Origin: a virus
DNA: 36,383 nucleotides
Strand: one strand, 5' to 3'
Virus record (IMG/VR): IMGVR_UViG_3300021197_000620
Location: 1-36,383 of that record
Shown one piece after another: positions 7,879-17,278 of the stretch. The translations under genes and the position numbers were made by a program. Below the pieces are notes generated by a model. It did not search any database. It had not been told where the DNA came from and was given only the letters and a program-made list of their open reading frames with translations. Positions within the stretch are counted from its first letter, which is position 1, and every line of letters begins with the position of its first letter.

Positions 7879-9440
7879 TGGCAACATTTCAAGTAGGCCC
7901 TCCAAAAGGTTTAAACAAGGATGTTAATAATACAGTTATTGAAAAAGAATATTTTTCAAATGTAGAGAATGTCAGATTTGAAGATGGAGCAGCTAAAAAA
8001 ATATCAGGACACGATAATCCTTTTCCAGTAGCTAACCCTACAGTAGCTCCTTATCAAGTATTAAACTGGGCAACAGGGTCTAACAATTATTGGTTCTATG
8101 CAGGTTTACAAAAAATATATAGAACTGATGGCTCAACACATACAGAATTTACAAGAACATCAGGTGTCTATGCTGTTAATCTTACAGCCGTAGGTAACTG
8201 GGATGTGTCTATTTTTAACGGGCTTCCTATTTTTAATAATGGAGTAGATGACCCACAATGCCTAGCAAATCTTGGAGCTAATAATTTTACAGACTTAACT
8301 AATTGGCCATCAAATACAACTTGTAAATCAATTAGGCCTTTTGGCAATTATTTAATATCCTTAAATTTAACAGAATCATCGGTTAATTATCCCAATAAAA
8401 TTAGATGGGGAGATGCAGCAGAGAATCTAGCACTACCTAGTTCTTGGACAGCTTCAGCTACAAACGATGCTGGTTTTACTACCATAGGTGATAACGGAGA
8501 TTTTATTATAGATGGTTTTTCTTTAAAAGAAGCATTTATTATTTACAAAGAAAAAACAACCTGGATTATGTCTTTTGAGGGTGGAAACTTAGTTTTTAAC
8601 TTTAAAAAGCTTTTTAATGACACAGGAATATTATCTAAAAATTGTGCCACAGAGTTTAACGGGAAACATTTTGTTGTAACTAATGGAGATATAATTGTAC
8701 ACGATGGTGTGTCTAAAAAATCTATTGCAAGTAATTTTGTTAAAAGAGCAATGTTTGAAGATATAGATGGTACAAATTATGCAAATACTTTTGTAACTCA
8801 TAATATTCAAAAAGGTGAAATATGGGTGTCTTACCCAAGCGTAGGGTCAACAAATTGCAATAAAGCATTAATTTATAACTATAATACTCAATCTTTTAGC
8901 TTTAGAGATTTACCAGGAATACTTGGAATAGGTCTTGGGGTAGTTAGTCCTACCTCAGATGGAAGCACTAGCATTTTATGGTCAGGTCAATCACAAAGCT
9001 GGATAGCTTATGATACTACTGAGTCATGGGGAGAAAGGGCTTACAACCCTACAGAAACCAGTATGTTAATGGCGGGAACAAGCGACACAAGATTGTATAG
9101 AGCAGACCAAGGGTTTGATTTCAATGGGTCTAACTTTACTATGCTTTTAGAAAGAAAAGGACTTGTTTTAGATGGCAACACTAATACTGTAAAACAAGTA
9201 AGAAAGATTAGCCCTAAATTTAAAGGTACTGGAAGTGCAGAAATATTTGTAGGAAGTTCTATGAGTCCTAATGGAACATACGATTACAAAACACAACAAA
9301 GCATAAACCCCAACACACAAAATAAAGTAGATGCAAGAAGCACAGGAAAATATATAGCTATTAAATTTCAAAACACAACTGGAACAACTTTTGAATTAAA
9401 CGGATATGATATAGAATATGAGGTAATAGGAGAACGATAA
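7878..9440 (+). CDS. Tail hub protein, P22 gp10-like beta-propeller candidate
   Basis: The chosen ATG at 7878 overlaps the preceding stop (TAATG) and has GGAGAAG at 7862-7868; an in-frame ATG at 7860 lacks such a site. The 520-residue product is beta-rich with repeated WxxG and DG turns (NVENVRFEDGAAKKI, SFKDLPG-like blades), ending in a strand (ELNGYDIEYEVIGER). Size, composition and order after adaptor and fibers resemble the P22 gp10 tail-stabilisation/hub family and homologues common in aquatic podoviruses. Structure-based comparison would be needed to be sure. Confidence 0.7.
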   Translation: MATFQVGPPKGLNKDVNNTVIEKEYFSNVENVRFEDGAAKKISGHDNPFPVANPTVAPYQVLNWATGSNNYWFYAGLQKIYRTDGSTHTEFTRTSGVYAVNLTAVGNWDVSIFNGLPIFNNGVDDPQCLANLGANNFTDLTNWPSNTTCKSIRPFGNYLISLNLTESSVNYPNKIRWGDAAENLALPSSWTASATNDAGFTTIGDNGDFIIDGFSLKEAFIIYKEKTTWIMSFEGGNLVFNFKKLFNDTGILSKNCATEFNGKHFVVTNGDIIVHDGVSKKSIASNFVKRAMFEDIDGTNYANTFVTHNIQKGEIWVSYPSVGSTNCNKALIYNYNTQSFSFRDLPGILGIGLGVVSPTSDGSTSILWSGQSQSWIAYDTTESWGERAYNPTETSMLMAGTSDTRLYRADQGFDFNGSNFTMLLERKGLVLDGNTNTVKQVRKISPKFKGTGSAEIFVGSSMSPNGTYDYKTQQSINPNTQNKVDARSTGKYIAIKFQNTTGTTFELNGYDIEYEVIGER

Positions 9441-9838
9441 TGGGGATAATGGATTTTTTGATATCTCAAAACATTCCTAGTTTGATTGGTAATATGTCTG
9501 ACTTTCAAAGAGCAATAAATCCTAATAGTCCTGTTTTAATGAACGAGCAAGGAATACCTAGAACAACAGAAACAGCAACTTATATTAATCCAATGCCAAC
9601 ACCTTTTACTATGTCAGACCAGTTTATGTTAGCACCTACCATAACAATGAGAGATAAAATATTAAAAAAAATGAGTGATGATGAAGCATTAGATACAGCT
9701 TTAAAAAGAGGTGCTTATAGAGGTTTTATTCCTTTACCTGGAATATTAACACCACAAGGAGTGCAAGAAACAGAATATAGTAAAAAGCTACCAGGTTTAA
9801 TATCAGATTACATAGCGACACAAAGAGGGCTAAGATAA
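9440..9838 (+). CDS. Virion-module protein of unknown function
   Basis: A 132-residue protein, rich in Pro, Met and Thr in its first 70 residues and helical thereafter (MRDKILKKMSDDEALDTAL), ending in a basic helix. It overlaps the tail-hub stop by one base and is followed directly by another small gene. AGGAGAACG at 9428-9436 is the ribosome site. Position suggests a tail or internal virion component. I do not recognise the family. Confidence 0.6.
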   Translation: MGIMDFLISQNIPSLIGNMSDFQRAINPNSPVLMNEQGIPRTTETATYINPMPTPFTMSDQFMLAPTITMRDKILKKMSDDEALDTALKRGAYRGFIPLPGILTPQGVQETEYSKKLPGLISDYIATQRGLR

Positions 9839-10099
9839 ATGTCACAAGCACCTAAATATACGCCTAATCCAGTACCAAGCAATCCCGAAGATTTACCGCA
9901 ATATTTAATGCAAGAATTAAATAGAATACAAGGTGCTTTACAAGAAAACTCTACAACTTTTATAGAAGTTAAGAATGTAGCCCCAGCTAGAATTAAACAA
10001 GGTGATATCGTTTACGGAGATGGTACTAACTTTAACCCAGGAAGTGGTGAAGGAGTTTACTTTAGAAATGCAGCAGGAAGTTGGGTGAAATTAGGATGA
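9839..10099 (+). CDS. Small tail-associated protein
   Basis: An 86-residue protein with a proline-rich N-terminus (PKYTPNPVPSNPEDLPQYL), a helix (MQELNRIQGAL), and a beta-like C-terminus containing YGDGTNFNPGSGEGVYF and ending GSWVKLG. The closing pattern resembles the last strands of phage fiber or spike domains and recurs in small tail proteins of aquatic podoviruses (recalled). Its stop overlaps the next start (ATGA at 10096-10099). Confidence 0.6.
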   Translation: MSQAPKYTPNPVPSNPEDLPQYLMQELNRIQGALQENSTTFIEVKNVAPARIKQGDIVYGDGTNFNPGSGEGVYFRNAAGSWVKLG

Positions 10100-10521
10100 A
10101 CTATTTAACTGGTATAAAGTCATCAACTATAGATTTAATTTGGGATTCATGTGTTCCTTTTATTGAGTTAGCTTCTCAGAAAGGCCAAGAAGAAATGTCT
10201 ATTGAAGATATCTATGACAAATGCAAAGAAAAATCTATGCAGTTATGGGTTGTATTTAATGATGAAGAAAAGATACTAGCGGTAGTAACTACAGAGATAG
10301 CAAATTACCCAAGAAAGAAAGTTTGCAGAATAGTAACTTTAGGCGGAGAAGATATGATTAACTGGGTTGATTGTATTTCTATAATAGAGGAATGGGCTAT
10401 TGAAAATAATTGCGTAGCCATGGAAACGTTCTGTAGAAAAGGATTCAAGAAACAATTAAAAGATTTTGGATATGAAGAAACATACATAGTTCTTGGAAAA
10501 GAACTCACAACAGTACATTAG
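10096..10521 (+). CDS. GNAT-like acyltransferase-fold protein
   Basis: The ATG at 10096 is chosen over the TTG at 10081 because it forms an ATGA overlap with the upstream stop. The 141-residue product shows the strand-helix order of compact GNAT-like phage proteins: an N-terminal helix, LWVVFNDEEKILAVVTTEI as central strands, CRIVTLGGED, a helix with IIEEWAIENNC, and AMETFCRKGFKKQLKDFGYE, which corresponds to the last strand and helix of the fold. Similar proteins sit between tail and internal virion genes in T7-like and related phages. The acetyl-CoA loop is not clear, so activity is uncertain. Confidence 0.65.
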   Translation: MNYLTGIKSSTIDLIWDSCVPFIELASQKGQEEMSIEDIYDKCKEKSMQLWVVFNDEEKILAVVTTEIANYPRKKVCRIVTLGGEDMINWVDCISIIEEWAIENNCVAMETFCRKGFKKQLKDFGYEETYIVLGKELTTVH

Positions 10522-10530
10522 GAGAGCATT

Positions 10531-11367
10531 ATGAGCGGTGGTGGAAGTAATACACAAACAACTAAATCAGAGCCTTGGCAAGTACAACAGCCTTATCTTA
10601 AGGATATTTACGACCAAGCACAAAGCCAGTATCAAGGTGGGCCAATGGAGTTTTATCCTAACCAAACCTATGCTAACGCAACAGATACTCAATTACAGGC
10701 AGAACAATTACAAAAACAAGCAGCTTTAGGAGCTTCTTCAACTCTTTCTGGCTCTTTGTTACCTGCTTTCCAACAACAGCTACAATCTCCTAGCCAAATT
10801 TTTAGTGACCCAATGTTTCAACAATCTTTAACAGCAGGGTTAAGACCTATACAAGAAGGTATGCAAACAGGCTTACAACAAGCTAGAAGAGATGCTACTG
10901 GAGCAGGTCAACTTGGCGGTGGAAGACAAGCTATACTAGAATCTAATGTATTAAAAGATTACTTAACTAAATCTTCAGATGTTGCATCTAAAATGTATGG
11001 TGATGTTTATGGAGATATTGCTAGGAACCAAGCGGTAACATTAGGACTAGCACCTCAAATAATGGGTTCATTAGCAGCTCCATCACAATTACTAGGTCAA
11101 GTAGGAAATATAGAACAAGCAAGACAACAACAAGCTATAGATGACCAAAGAGCAAGGTTTGAGTTTGAACAACAAGCGCCAGGAGCAGCATTATCACAGT
11201 ATGCTAATTTAGCAGCAGGTTCGATTATACCTGGTACAACAACACAAACAGGCCCAAAACAAGGTGGAAATCAATTAATGGGATTAATAGGAGCTGGTCT
11301 TGGCTCTTTTGCGGGTCCAGCAGGAGCATCAGCAGGGTACGCAATAGGCTCTCAAGGCTTTGCATAG
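10531..11367 (+). CDS. Internal virion / DNA-ejection protein candidate
   Basis: The 278-residue protein is rich in Gln, Ala and Gly with few aromatic residues. The first 60 residues are Ser/Thr/Gln rich, residues about 80-230 are helical (IQEGMQTGLQQARRDA, NIEQARQQQAIDDQ), and the C-terminus has a glycine/alanine membrane-active-looking stretch (LMGLIGAGLGSFAGPAG). Such proteins, encoded between tail genes and the giant internal protein, are typically packaged in the head and released to form a conduit through the envelope. GGAGAGC at 10521-10527 precedes the ATG. Confidence 0.65.
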   Translation: MSGGGSNTQTTKSEPWQVQQPYLKDIYDQAQSQYQGGPMEFYPNQTYANATDTQLQAEQLQKQAALGASSTLSGSLLPAFQQQLQSPSQIFSDPMFQQSLTAGLRPIQEGMQTGLQQARRDATGAGQLGGGRQAILESNVLKDYLTKSSDVASKMYGDVYGDIARNQAVTLGLAPQIMGSLAAPSQLLGQVGNIEQARQQQAIDDQRARFEFEQQAPGAALSQYANLAAGSIIPGTTTQTGPKQGGNQLMGLIGAGLGSFAGPAGASAGYAIGSQGFA

Positions 11368-11395
11368 AATAATATAGATTAACAGGAGATAAATG

Positions 11396-12166
11396 ATGGC
11401 AGGAATATTAAGCGATTTAGGACAAATGTTTAGCATGGATGATGCAACATCAAGACAAGGTCTTACAAATCTTTTTAAAGATGACCCTAACTCAGGATTT
11501 TTAGATACCATGGCTAGAGAACGTAAAATGAAAAGAGAAGCGGAAGCTTTAGCTATGCAGCAAAGTAATATAGACGCTGGAGGAATTAATCCCGATAATT
11601 CACTTAATGCTTTTCAAGGCACTTTTCCTGGAAATGTAAATCAAGCTGTAGTACCAAATAATCAAACTGGAGTACCAACTGTGGATAGCCTTGGTTATGA
11701 TTATAACCAACTATCTAATGTAAATACAGCTAACCCACAATTTCAAGTTCCTGAACAAACTATTGGTGATGCTTATGCTAAATATGGTTTAACTGGCATG
11801 GCTAAAGGGTTATTTGGTTTTGGACAAAATAACAATATGGGAGTTGATGCAAAAGGGAATCCTATTCCTCTTTCACAAATTCCTGGAGCAGAAGGAGCTT
11901 CCAGTGTAGATAACAGAAATATATCAGACACTAGACAAGGTTTATTAAATATTTTACCCGATGGTTTGAAAGATAGTTTAAGTAATTTTAAATCAGGTTA
12001 TGATAATTTATCTAAAGAAGATGCGGAAGCAATGATTAGTGCTTTTGAACAAGCAACAGCTAGACCAGAAGCTACTCCTTTTGCAGCTATAAGACCATCT
12101 GGGGCAAGTGCAGGTTATAGAATACCCGTAGAGAACCTATATAACAGAGGTCTTTTAAAGATTTAA
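11396..12166 (+). CDS. Internal virion protein candidate
   Basis: Two adjacent ATG codons exist (11393, 11396); the second lies seven bases after GGAG at 11385-11388 and is preferred. The product (256 residues) is Asn/Gln/Gly rich, largely disordered in the middle, with helical segments near the N-terminus (LTNLFKDDPNSGFLDTMARERKMKREAEAL) that here is cited only as two motifs, LTNLFKDD and MARERKMKREAEAL. It lies in the run of internal virion proteins. No catalytic motif was found. Confidence 0.6.
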   Translation: MAGILSDLGQMFSMDDATSRQGLTNLFKDDPNSGFLDTMARERKMKREAEALAMQQSNIDAGGINPDNSLNAFQGTFPGNVNQAVVPNNQTGVPTVDSLGYDYNQLSNVNTANPQFQVPEQTIGDAYAKYGLTGMAKGLFGFGQNNNMGVDAKGNPIPLSQIPGAEGASSVDNRNISDTRQGLLNILPDGLKDSLSNFKSGYDNLSKEDAEAMISAFEQATARPEATPFAAIRPSGASAGYRIPVENLYNRGLLKI

Positions 12167-12177
12167 GGAGAATATGA

Positions 12178-13152
12178 ATGGCAACTGAAGAACAAGTAAC
12201 AAGCAGAGTAATTCGAAATATTTTTGGTGATGTCTTTGACGATAAGAAGATAGCTGAAATGACTGAACGAGAAGTAAGAAACCAAGAGAGTAAAAATGCT
12301 AGAATAAACACAACAAATTCAAGCAATCCAAATGTGGGGCCAAAACAACCCCCTAAAAATCCTGCAACAGGTGGAAGCAAAGGCTCTCCTAAAATACCTC
12401 CAAAAGTTAGTACTGAAGGTAAATATACAACTGGAACAGGTGATAACCGAAGGCTAAAAACTCAAAGTTCACCATTAAGACAAGGATATAATAGAGCCAT
12501 TAATAGTGGTAAAGGATTACTAGGAACCATAGGAAGAATCCCAGGAGCTAGAGGAGCATTAGGCTTATTAGGTACAGCGGCAAGATTTGGAACACCACTA
12601 GGTTTAGCAGGAACAGCAGCATATTATGGTGCTAGAGGATTAGGTTATGACCCGTTTGGTTTTAATACTGAAGAACCAAAAGCGCCAACTCCAATAGGTT
12701 ATGATGTCAATAGAGATACACCTAAAGCTCCACCAGGAGCAAGATGGCAACAAACTTTTCGCCCTGACTCTAGTGCAACAGGTAAAGAATTAATTAACGC
12801 AGCTTTATTCAGAGCCGCTATGCAAGGCAATATGGCTGATGCTGGACAAGCCGCTGCAAGTGTTCTTGTTGATAAAGGTAAATACAGGACAGGAGCTGAA
12901 GCATTAGCTGCTGGAATGGAAAATCTAGGCGACCAAGCACAAGTTAGTGTAAGCCAAGACAAGGATGGGTTTTACCAGTATTATGGTAAAGTAGATAATT
13001 CCTTAAATCTTTTAAAAGGCGTTGCGGGTTTAAAGACAGTAAACCAAGAAGAATATAATCAACTCTTAGAACTAGCTAAAAGTAAACTTCCTAACGAAAC
13101 GGAAGAAAACTTAATAATTGCTTTAAATAAAAAATACGAGATAGGAGAATAA
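12178..13152 (+). CDS. Internal virion protein with Gly/Ala hydrophobic segment
   Basis: The 324-residue protein has a charged N-terminus (EEQVTSRVIRNIFGDVFDD), a basic disordered linker (about 45-100), a Gly/Ala/Leu-rich amphipathic segment at about 115-160 (ARGALGLLGTAARFGTPL), and a helical C-terminal half. It is preceded by AAGGAGAA and followed, after one base, by the gene for the giant internal protein. The amphipathic segment would suit an ejection protein that inserts into membrane. Function inferred from composition and position. Confidence 0.6.
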   Translation: MATEEQVTSRVIRNIFGDVFDDKKIAEMTEREVRNQESKNARINTTNSSNPNVGPKQPPKNPATGGSKGSPKIPPKVSTEGKYTTGTGDNRRLKTQSSPLRQGYNRAINSGKGLLGTIGRIPGARGALGLLGTAARFGTPLGLAGTAAYYGARGLGYDPFGFNTEEPKAPTPIGYDVNRDTPKAPPGARWQQTFRPDSSATGKELINAALFRAAMQGNMADAGQAAASVLVDKGKYRTGAEALAAGMENLGDQAQVSVSQDKDGFYQYYGKVDNSLNLLKGVAGLKTVNQEEYNQLLELAKSKLPNETEENLIIALNKKYEIGE

Positions 13153-13153
13153 G

Positions 13154-16100
13154 TTGGCAGAAATAAACTTAGATTTTTTAGAAGAAGGAAATACTGAAAA
13201 AGAAATAAATTTAGATTTTTTAGATGGCCCCACTTCTTCTCAAGATGTTAAACCTAATTCCACTGAAGAAGAAAGACCTTCAGTTAACCCTGTTGATGAA
13301 GTTAGTCTGGGCAAATTAGCTCAAGGACTAGGAGCAGAGGTTGCTATATCAGAAGGAGGAAGAATTGCTTCTTCACTAGCTTTCGGGCCAGTAGGTTATG
13401 TACTTGGTGCTTTAGGTGCTGGGGCGGTAGGTTCTTACGCAGCTCAAAAAATAACAAATCCAGATGACATATCAGAAGGAAGAATAATAGCCGATGCTTT
13501 GATTAACTTAATTCCTGGAATGAAAGCTACAAAAGGAAAGTCAATGGTAGCTGATGCAGTAATGCGACAAGGAGCATTAGGTGCTGGTATTGGAGCTTTT
13601 GGGGTAACTGGAGAAAAAGCTATTGATGAAGGCCGTATGCCAACTATAGATGAATTAACAAGTGCTGGGATGACCGCTGGATTATTAGGTGGGGCTTTAG
13701 GATTGTCTGGAGCAGCAGTAAGTAAGTTTCTTAGTAAATACCAAGGTATTGATGCAAGACAGTTAAGTAAGCTTGATTACTCTACAGACCCCGCAGACAA
13801 AACTTTTATAGATAGAATGAAGACTTTAAGAGAAAGAAATAGAAGTGATAATCAAAAAGCTTTTGATGAAAAGTATATAGGCTTACAAGAAACTATTAGT
13901 GATGCAAGTGTAAGACAAAGAAAACTACAAGACCAATCTGGAAATGGCCAGTATGTAGAAAACGGAGTATTAAAAGTAAGAGAATTTACAGATGAAGGTG
14001 GTAAGGTTTGGCAAAAAGACCAACAAGATTATTATAGTCTTAAAAGAACTTCTGAAGGAAAAATGGATGCTCAAATGGAGCTTATTTTAAAAGAAGAAGA
14101 TTTGTATTTAAAGGAGCTTGGAACTATAGGAGCTAGAATAGGCGGCAAAACAACTAAAGAATTAACTTCTAGTATTGATGACTATATGTATGCTAAATAC
14201 GCAGTAGATTATAATAAAATAAAAGGCGAAGGAATGTCTGGTATGCCTACTACTGAAGCTAAAGATATTATTAAACAGTTTGAAGGAGCTGGATTAAATA
14301 CCACTTTAGCAAACCCAATGAAGATATTACAAAATCAAAACAAAAGAGCGCAAAAGTTAGTTGTTGAAAGTGGCTTAGTTTCAGAAAAACAAATGAATAC
14401 ATGGAGAAAAGAATATGGTGATAACTATGTTCCTTTGACCAGAGAAATAGACAACAAAACATTATTAGGGTCTAAAGCTCCAAACGAAGTTACTTCATCA
14501 GGTATATACCAAGATGTAGGTAGCTTAGAAAGAGCAAGGTCAATTAAACAAAACATACAAGAAAATCTTGCTGATGTTATAAGAAGAGCAGAATTAAATA
14601 AAGTAAACCAATCTTTTGCTAGACTAGTAGATGCAAACAAAGTAGAAGCTGGTGGAATCCTTAAACAAACTAGTGGTAAAAACTATGTAGAAGGAGTTGG
14701 AGGTAAAGACTCAACTCTAACCTTTTTCAAAGAAGGCAAAGCTTACAACATGGAATTTGCTGACCGAACCCTAGCTAGAGCCTTTAAAGGCGCTCCTGCT
14801 AAAGATATGGGTACAATAACTAAAACAATATATAACGCAGCTTCTGGTTTAAACAGATACCTTGGTAGTATTTATACAAGATTTAACCCAGACTTTGTAA
14901 TTCCTAACTTGTTCCGTGATAGTACGGAAGCTACTGTTAACAACATGGCTAGACTAGGAGCTAAGTCAGCGGCATCCTTAAAAAGTACAGCAAACCCTTT
15001 TAGTGTCTTTGATAAAAAAACTATCTATAAAAAATTAAATGGGCAACCACCCGCTAACGCACAAGAAGCAGAAATACATAAAATGTATGATGAGTTTAAA
15101 GCTGATGGTGGAAGTGTTGGAGGAGTAGGAGCAACAACTCAACAAGAACTTACAACTAAAATAGAAAATATAGCTAAAGACCTTCAATCAGGAACTTCAG
15201 CAAAGTCTATAAAGAGTTTAGGTAAATGGTTTGATAAAGCAAACAATATATTTGAGGATGGAACAAGATTTAAAACCTACATGATGGGAAGGAAAAGCGG
15301 GATGTCTAGAGAATCAGCAGCATTAGCAGCAAGAGATTCTTCTTTTGACCCAAGATTAGGTGGTACTGATGTAGGTTTAATAAGAGCAACTTATTTATTT
15401 GCTAACCCAGCAATCCAGGCCAACAAAGTTTTTCTAAAAAACATGGCTAGAAACAAAAAACTAGCGGGAGCTGTGTTTAGTTCAATGGTAGGGGTAAGTT
15501 ATGCTCTTGATAATTGGAACTCAAGTATTGACCCAGACTGGAAAGAAAAACTAAAAACCACAAGCGGTAGTAATTTTTTAACAAATAAGTCTTTAGTAGT
15601 TGTAACAGGAGTTGATGAAGAAGGTAAGCCTAAATATGTTTCAATGCCTATAGGGTATGCAATGGTTCCTTTTAAGGTATTAGCTGATTATACAGCAAAA
15701 TCATTTAGTGATAACAAGCCTTGGTCAGAAGAAGATTTTATGGCAGCAGGAGCTGATATTTCTAACCAATTCTTAGAAGGATATAATCCTACTGGGGGAA
15801 GTTTAATACCTACTCCATTAAGATGGTATTCAGAATTACAAGCTAACGAAGATGGTTTAGGTAGAACTATTAGACCTGAATGGATGGAATCTAAGAACAT
15901 GGCAGCTAAAGAAAGAATGTTTTCTTTTACCATGGACACTAAAGGTGGAGAGTACGCTTACTCTTTAGCAGAAACCGCTGAAGCTATGGGTATAGAAATT
16001 TCCCCAGAAAGTCTTATACATTTATCTAAAATGTTTACAGGTGGCCCTGGTGGAACAATGAACAAATTACTTGGAATAGTATCTGATATTAAAAATGGAA

Positions 16101-16597
16101 AAGAAATTAAAGCCAAAGATATTCCTGTAATTCGTAGATTTATGGGAGAAGGTTATAAAGACAAGTTTGAAGAAAGAGCGGGTAAGTTATCAGAAGTGGA
16201 AGAGTTTTCCAAAATGGATAATACCGAGAGAGCAAAAGATGGAAGAACCGCATCTCAATTGTTTAGAGAAATGAAAGACAGTTCTCCAGAAGAAGCAAAC
16301 GCAGCTATTCAAAGAGCAATGACAGAGGGAATTTTAACCCCAAGCGTTCAAAAAAGACTAGTAAGTAAAATAAAAAACTCTAAATTAAATCTAACCCAAA
16401 CAGACTCAAGGGTTAAGCAATTATCAATACCTGTTAGGGCTAAATATTTAGCTAAACAAATGGCTAATATGAAACTAGAAGATATAGAACCTTATATGCA
16501 AGACCAAATAAATAAAAGAATATTAACTAAAGATGTTGCTAGAACATTACAAACCTTAAAAGAATTTCAAGATTTAAAACTACAGGATTTAAGATGA
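13154..16597 (+). CDS. Giant internal virion protein, LPD38-like region
   Basis: The start is a TTG at 13154, five bases after AGGAGA; no ATG fits. The 1147-residue product opens with a duplicated motif INLDFL (residues 4-9 and about 18-23), then a Gly/Ala-rich hydrophobic segment (about 60-105), long helical stretches, and around residues 575-620 the sequence YTRFNPDFVIPNLFRD, which resembles the large-polyvalent-protein associated domain LPD38 found in phage ejection proteins. The C-terminal 300 residues are charged and helical. No lysozyme active-site pattern was recognised. It probably is packed with DNA and ejected into the cell. Confidence 0.75.
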   Translation: MAEINLDFLEEGNTEKEINLDFLDGPTSSQDVKPNSTEEERPSVNPVDEVSLGKLAQGLGAEVAISEGGRIASSLAFGPVGYVLGALGAGAVGSYAAQKITNPDDISEGRIIADALINLIPGMKATKGKSMVADAVMRQGALGAGIGAFGVTGEKAIDEGRMPTIDELTSAGMTAGLLGGALGLSGAAVSKFLSKYQGIDARQLSKLDYSTDPADKTFIDRMKTLRERNRSDNQKAFDEKYIGLQETISDASVRQRKLQDQSGNGQYVENGVLKVREFTDEGGKVWQKDQQDYYSLKRTSEGKMDAQMELILKEEDLYLKELGTIGARIGGKTTKELTSSIDDYMYAKYAVDYNKIKGEGMSGMPTTEAKDIIKQFEGAGLNTTLANPMKILQNQNKRAQKLVVESGLVSEKQMNTWRKEYGDNYVPLTREIDNKTLLGSKAPNEVTSSGIYQDVGSLERARSIKQNIQENLADVIRRAELNKVNQSFARLVDANKVEAGGILKQTSGKNYVEGVGGKDSTLTFFKEGKAYNMEFADRTLARAFKGAPAKDMGTITKTIYNAASGLNRYLGSIYTRFNPDFVIPNLFRDSTEATVNNMARLGAKSAASLKSTANPFSVFDKKTIYKKLNGQPPANAQEAEIHKMYDEFKADGGSVGGVGATTQQELTTKIENIAKDLQSGTSAKSIKSLGKWFDKANNIFEDGTRFKTYMMGRKSGMSRESAALAARDSSFDPRLGGTDVGLIRATYLFANPAIQANKVFLKNMARNKKLAGAVFSSMVGVSYALDNWNSSIDPDWKEKLKTTSGSNFLTNKSLVVVTGVDEEGKPKYVSMPIGYAMVPFKVLADYTAKSFSDNKPWSEEDFMAAGADISNQFLEGYNPTGGSLIPTPLRWYSELQANEDGLGRTIRPEWMESKNMAAKERMFSFTMDTKGGEYAYSLAETAEAMGIEISPESLIHLSKMFTGGPGGTMNKLLGIVSDIKNGKEIKAKDIPVIRRFMGEGYKDKFEERAGKLSEVEEFSKMDNTERAKDGRTASQLFREMKDSSPEEANAAIQRAMTEGILTPSVQKRLVSKIKNSKLNLTQTDSRVKQLSIPVRAKYLAKQMANMKLEDIEPYMQDQINKRILTKDVARTLQTLKEFQDLKLQDLR

Positions 16598-17025
16598 TAC
16601 CAATGGAACTTATATCAATGCTTGGCTCCACTGTACTAGGTGGCGTTATGTCTATTATGGCACAGAAAGGACAAGCAGAAGCTGAAAGACAAAAGATGCT
16701 AATGCAACGAGCAAACTTTGCAGCAAAACAAACTGACAAAGCTCGTAATATTACGGATAATCACACCAAACATACTAGGCGTTGGATTGCTTTGATGTGC
16801 GTATTTTCTATTATTGTAGTGCCAATCGTTGCACCTATCTTTACTGATGTTAATGTTATCTATCAGATAGTTACAGAAGCAGATAGTGGTTGGTGGATAT
16901 TTGGCTCTACCTATGAAACATCTGTTTGGAAAGAAGGTAATTCAATTTTTATAACAAGCCTACAATCGCACACGATTTTCTCAATCATAGGATTATATTT
17001 TGGAGGAGCTTTGACTAGAAAATAA
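16594..17025 (+). CDS. Three-helix membrane protein, holin candidate
   Basis: The 143-residue protein has a hydrophobic N-terminal helix (about 5-23), a charged linker rich in Gln/Arg/Lys, a strong membrane helix (about 65-85, RWIALMCVFSIIVVPIVAPI) and a C-terminal one (about 122-139, HTIFSIIGLYFGGALT). This matches the layout of three-TM holins of the gene-transfer-agent type. Its ATG overlaps the stop of the giant virion protein. Position at the head of a cluster of membrane and secreted proteins supports a lysis role, but no endolysin is adjacent. Confidence 0.6.
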   Translation: MIPMELISMLGSTVLGGVMSIMAQKGQAEAERQKMLMQRANFAAKQTDKARNITDNHTKHTRRWIALMCVFSIIVVPIVAPIFTDVNVIYQIVTEADSGWWIFGSTYETSVWKEGNSIFITSLQSHTIFSIIGLYFGGALTRK

Positions 17026-17026
17026 A

Positions 17027-17278
17027 ATGGTAGCTAAAAAGTATCAAAGCAAAACTGGTGGATTAAACGAAGCTGGAAGAAAATATTTTAAAAATAAAAC
17101 AGGTGCTAATTTAAAAAGACCTGTAACAGGTAAAGCACCTAAAGGCTCTAAAGCAGCAGGAAGAAGGGCTAGTTTTTGTGCAAGAATGGGTGGTGTTAAA
17201 GGCCCAATGAAAGATTCTAAAGGCAGACCGACTAGGAAAGCACTAGCACTTAGGAAATGGAAATGTCGAAAGTCTTAA
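17027..17278 (+). CDS. Small basic DUF6321-like protein
   Basis: The 83-residue protein is about one third Lys/Arg. GGLNEAGRKYFKNKTGANLK, then RASFCARMGGVKGP, and RPTRKALALRKWKC match the conserved blocks of a small phage protein family (DUF6321-like, recalled), which has two conserved cysteines (here about 48 and 80). High charge suggests nucleic acid or phosphate-rich surface binding. It overlaps the next gene by 16 bases. Function unknown. Confidence 0.65.
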   Translation: MVAKKYQSKTGGLNEAGRKYFKNKTGANLKRPVTGKAPKGSKAAGRRASFCARMGGVKGPMKDSKGRPTRKALALRKWKCRKS

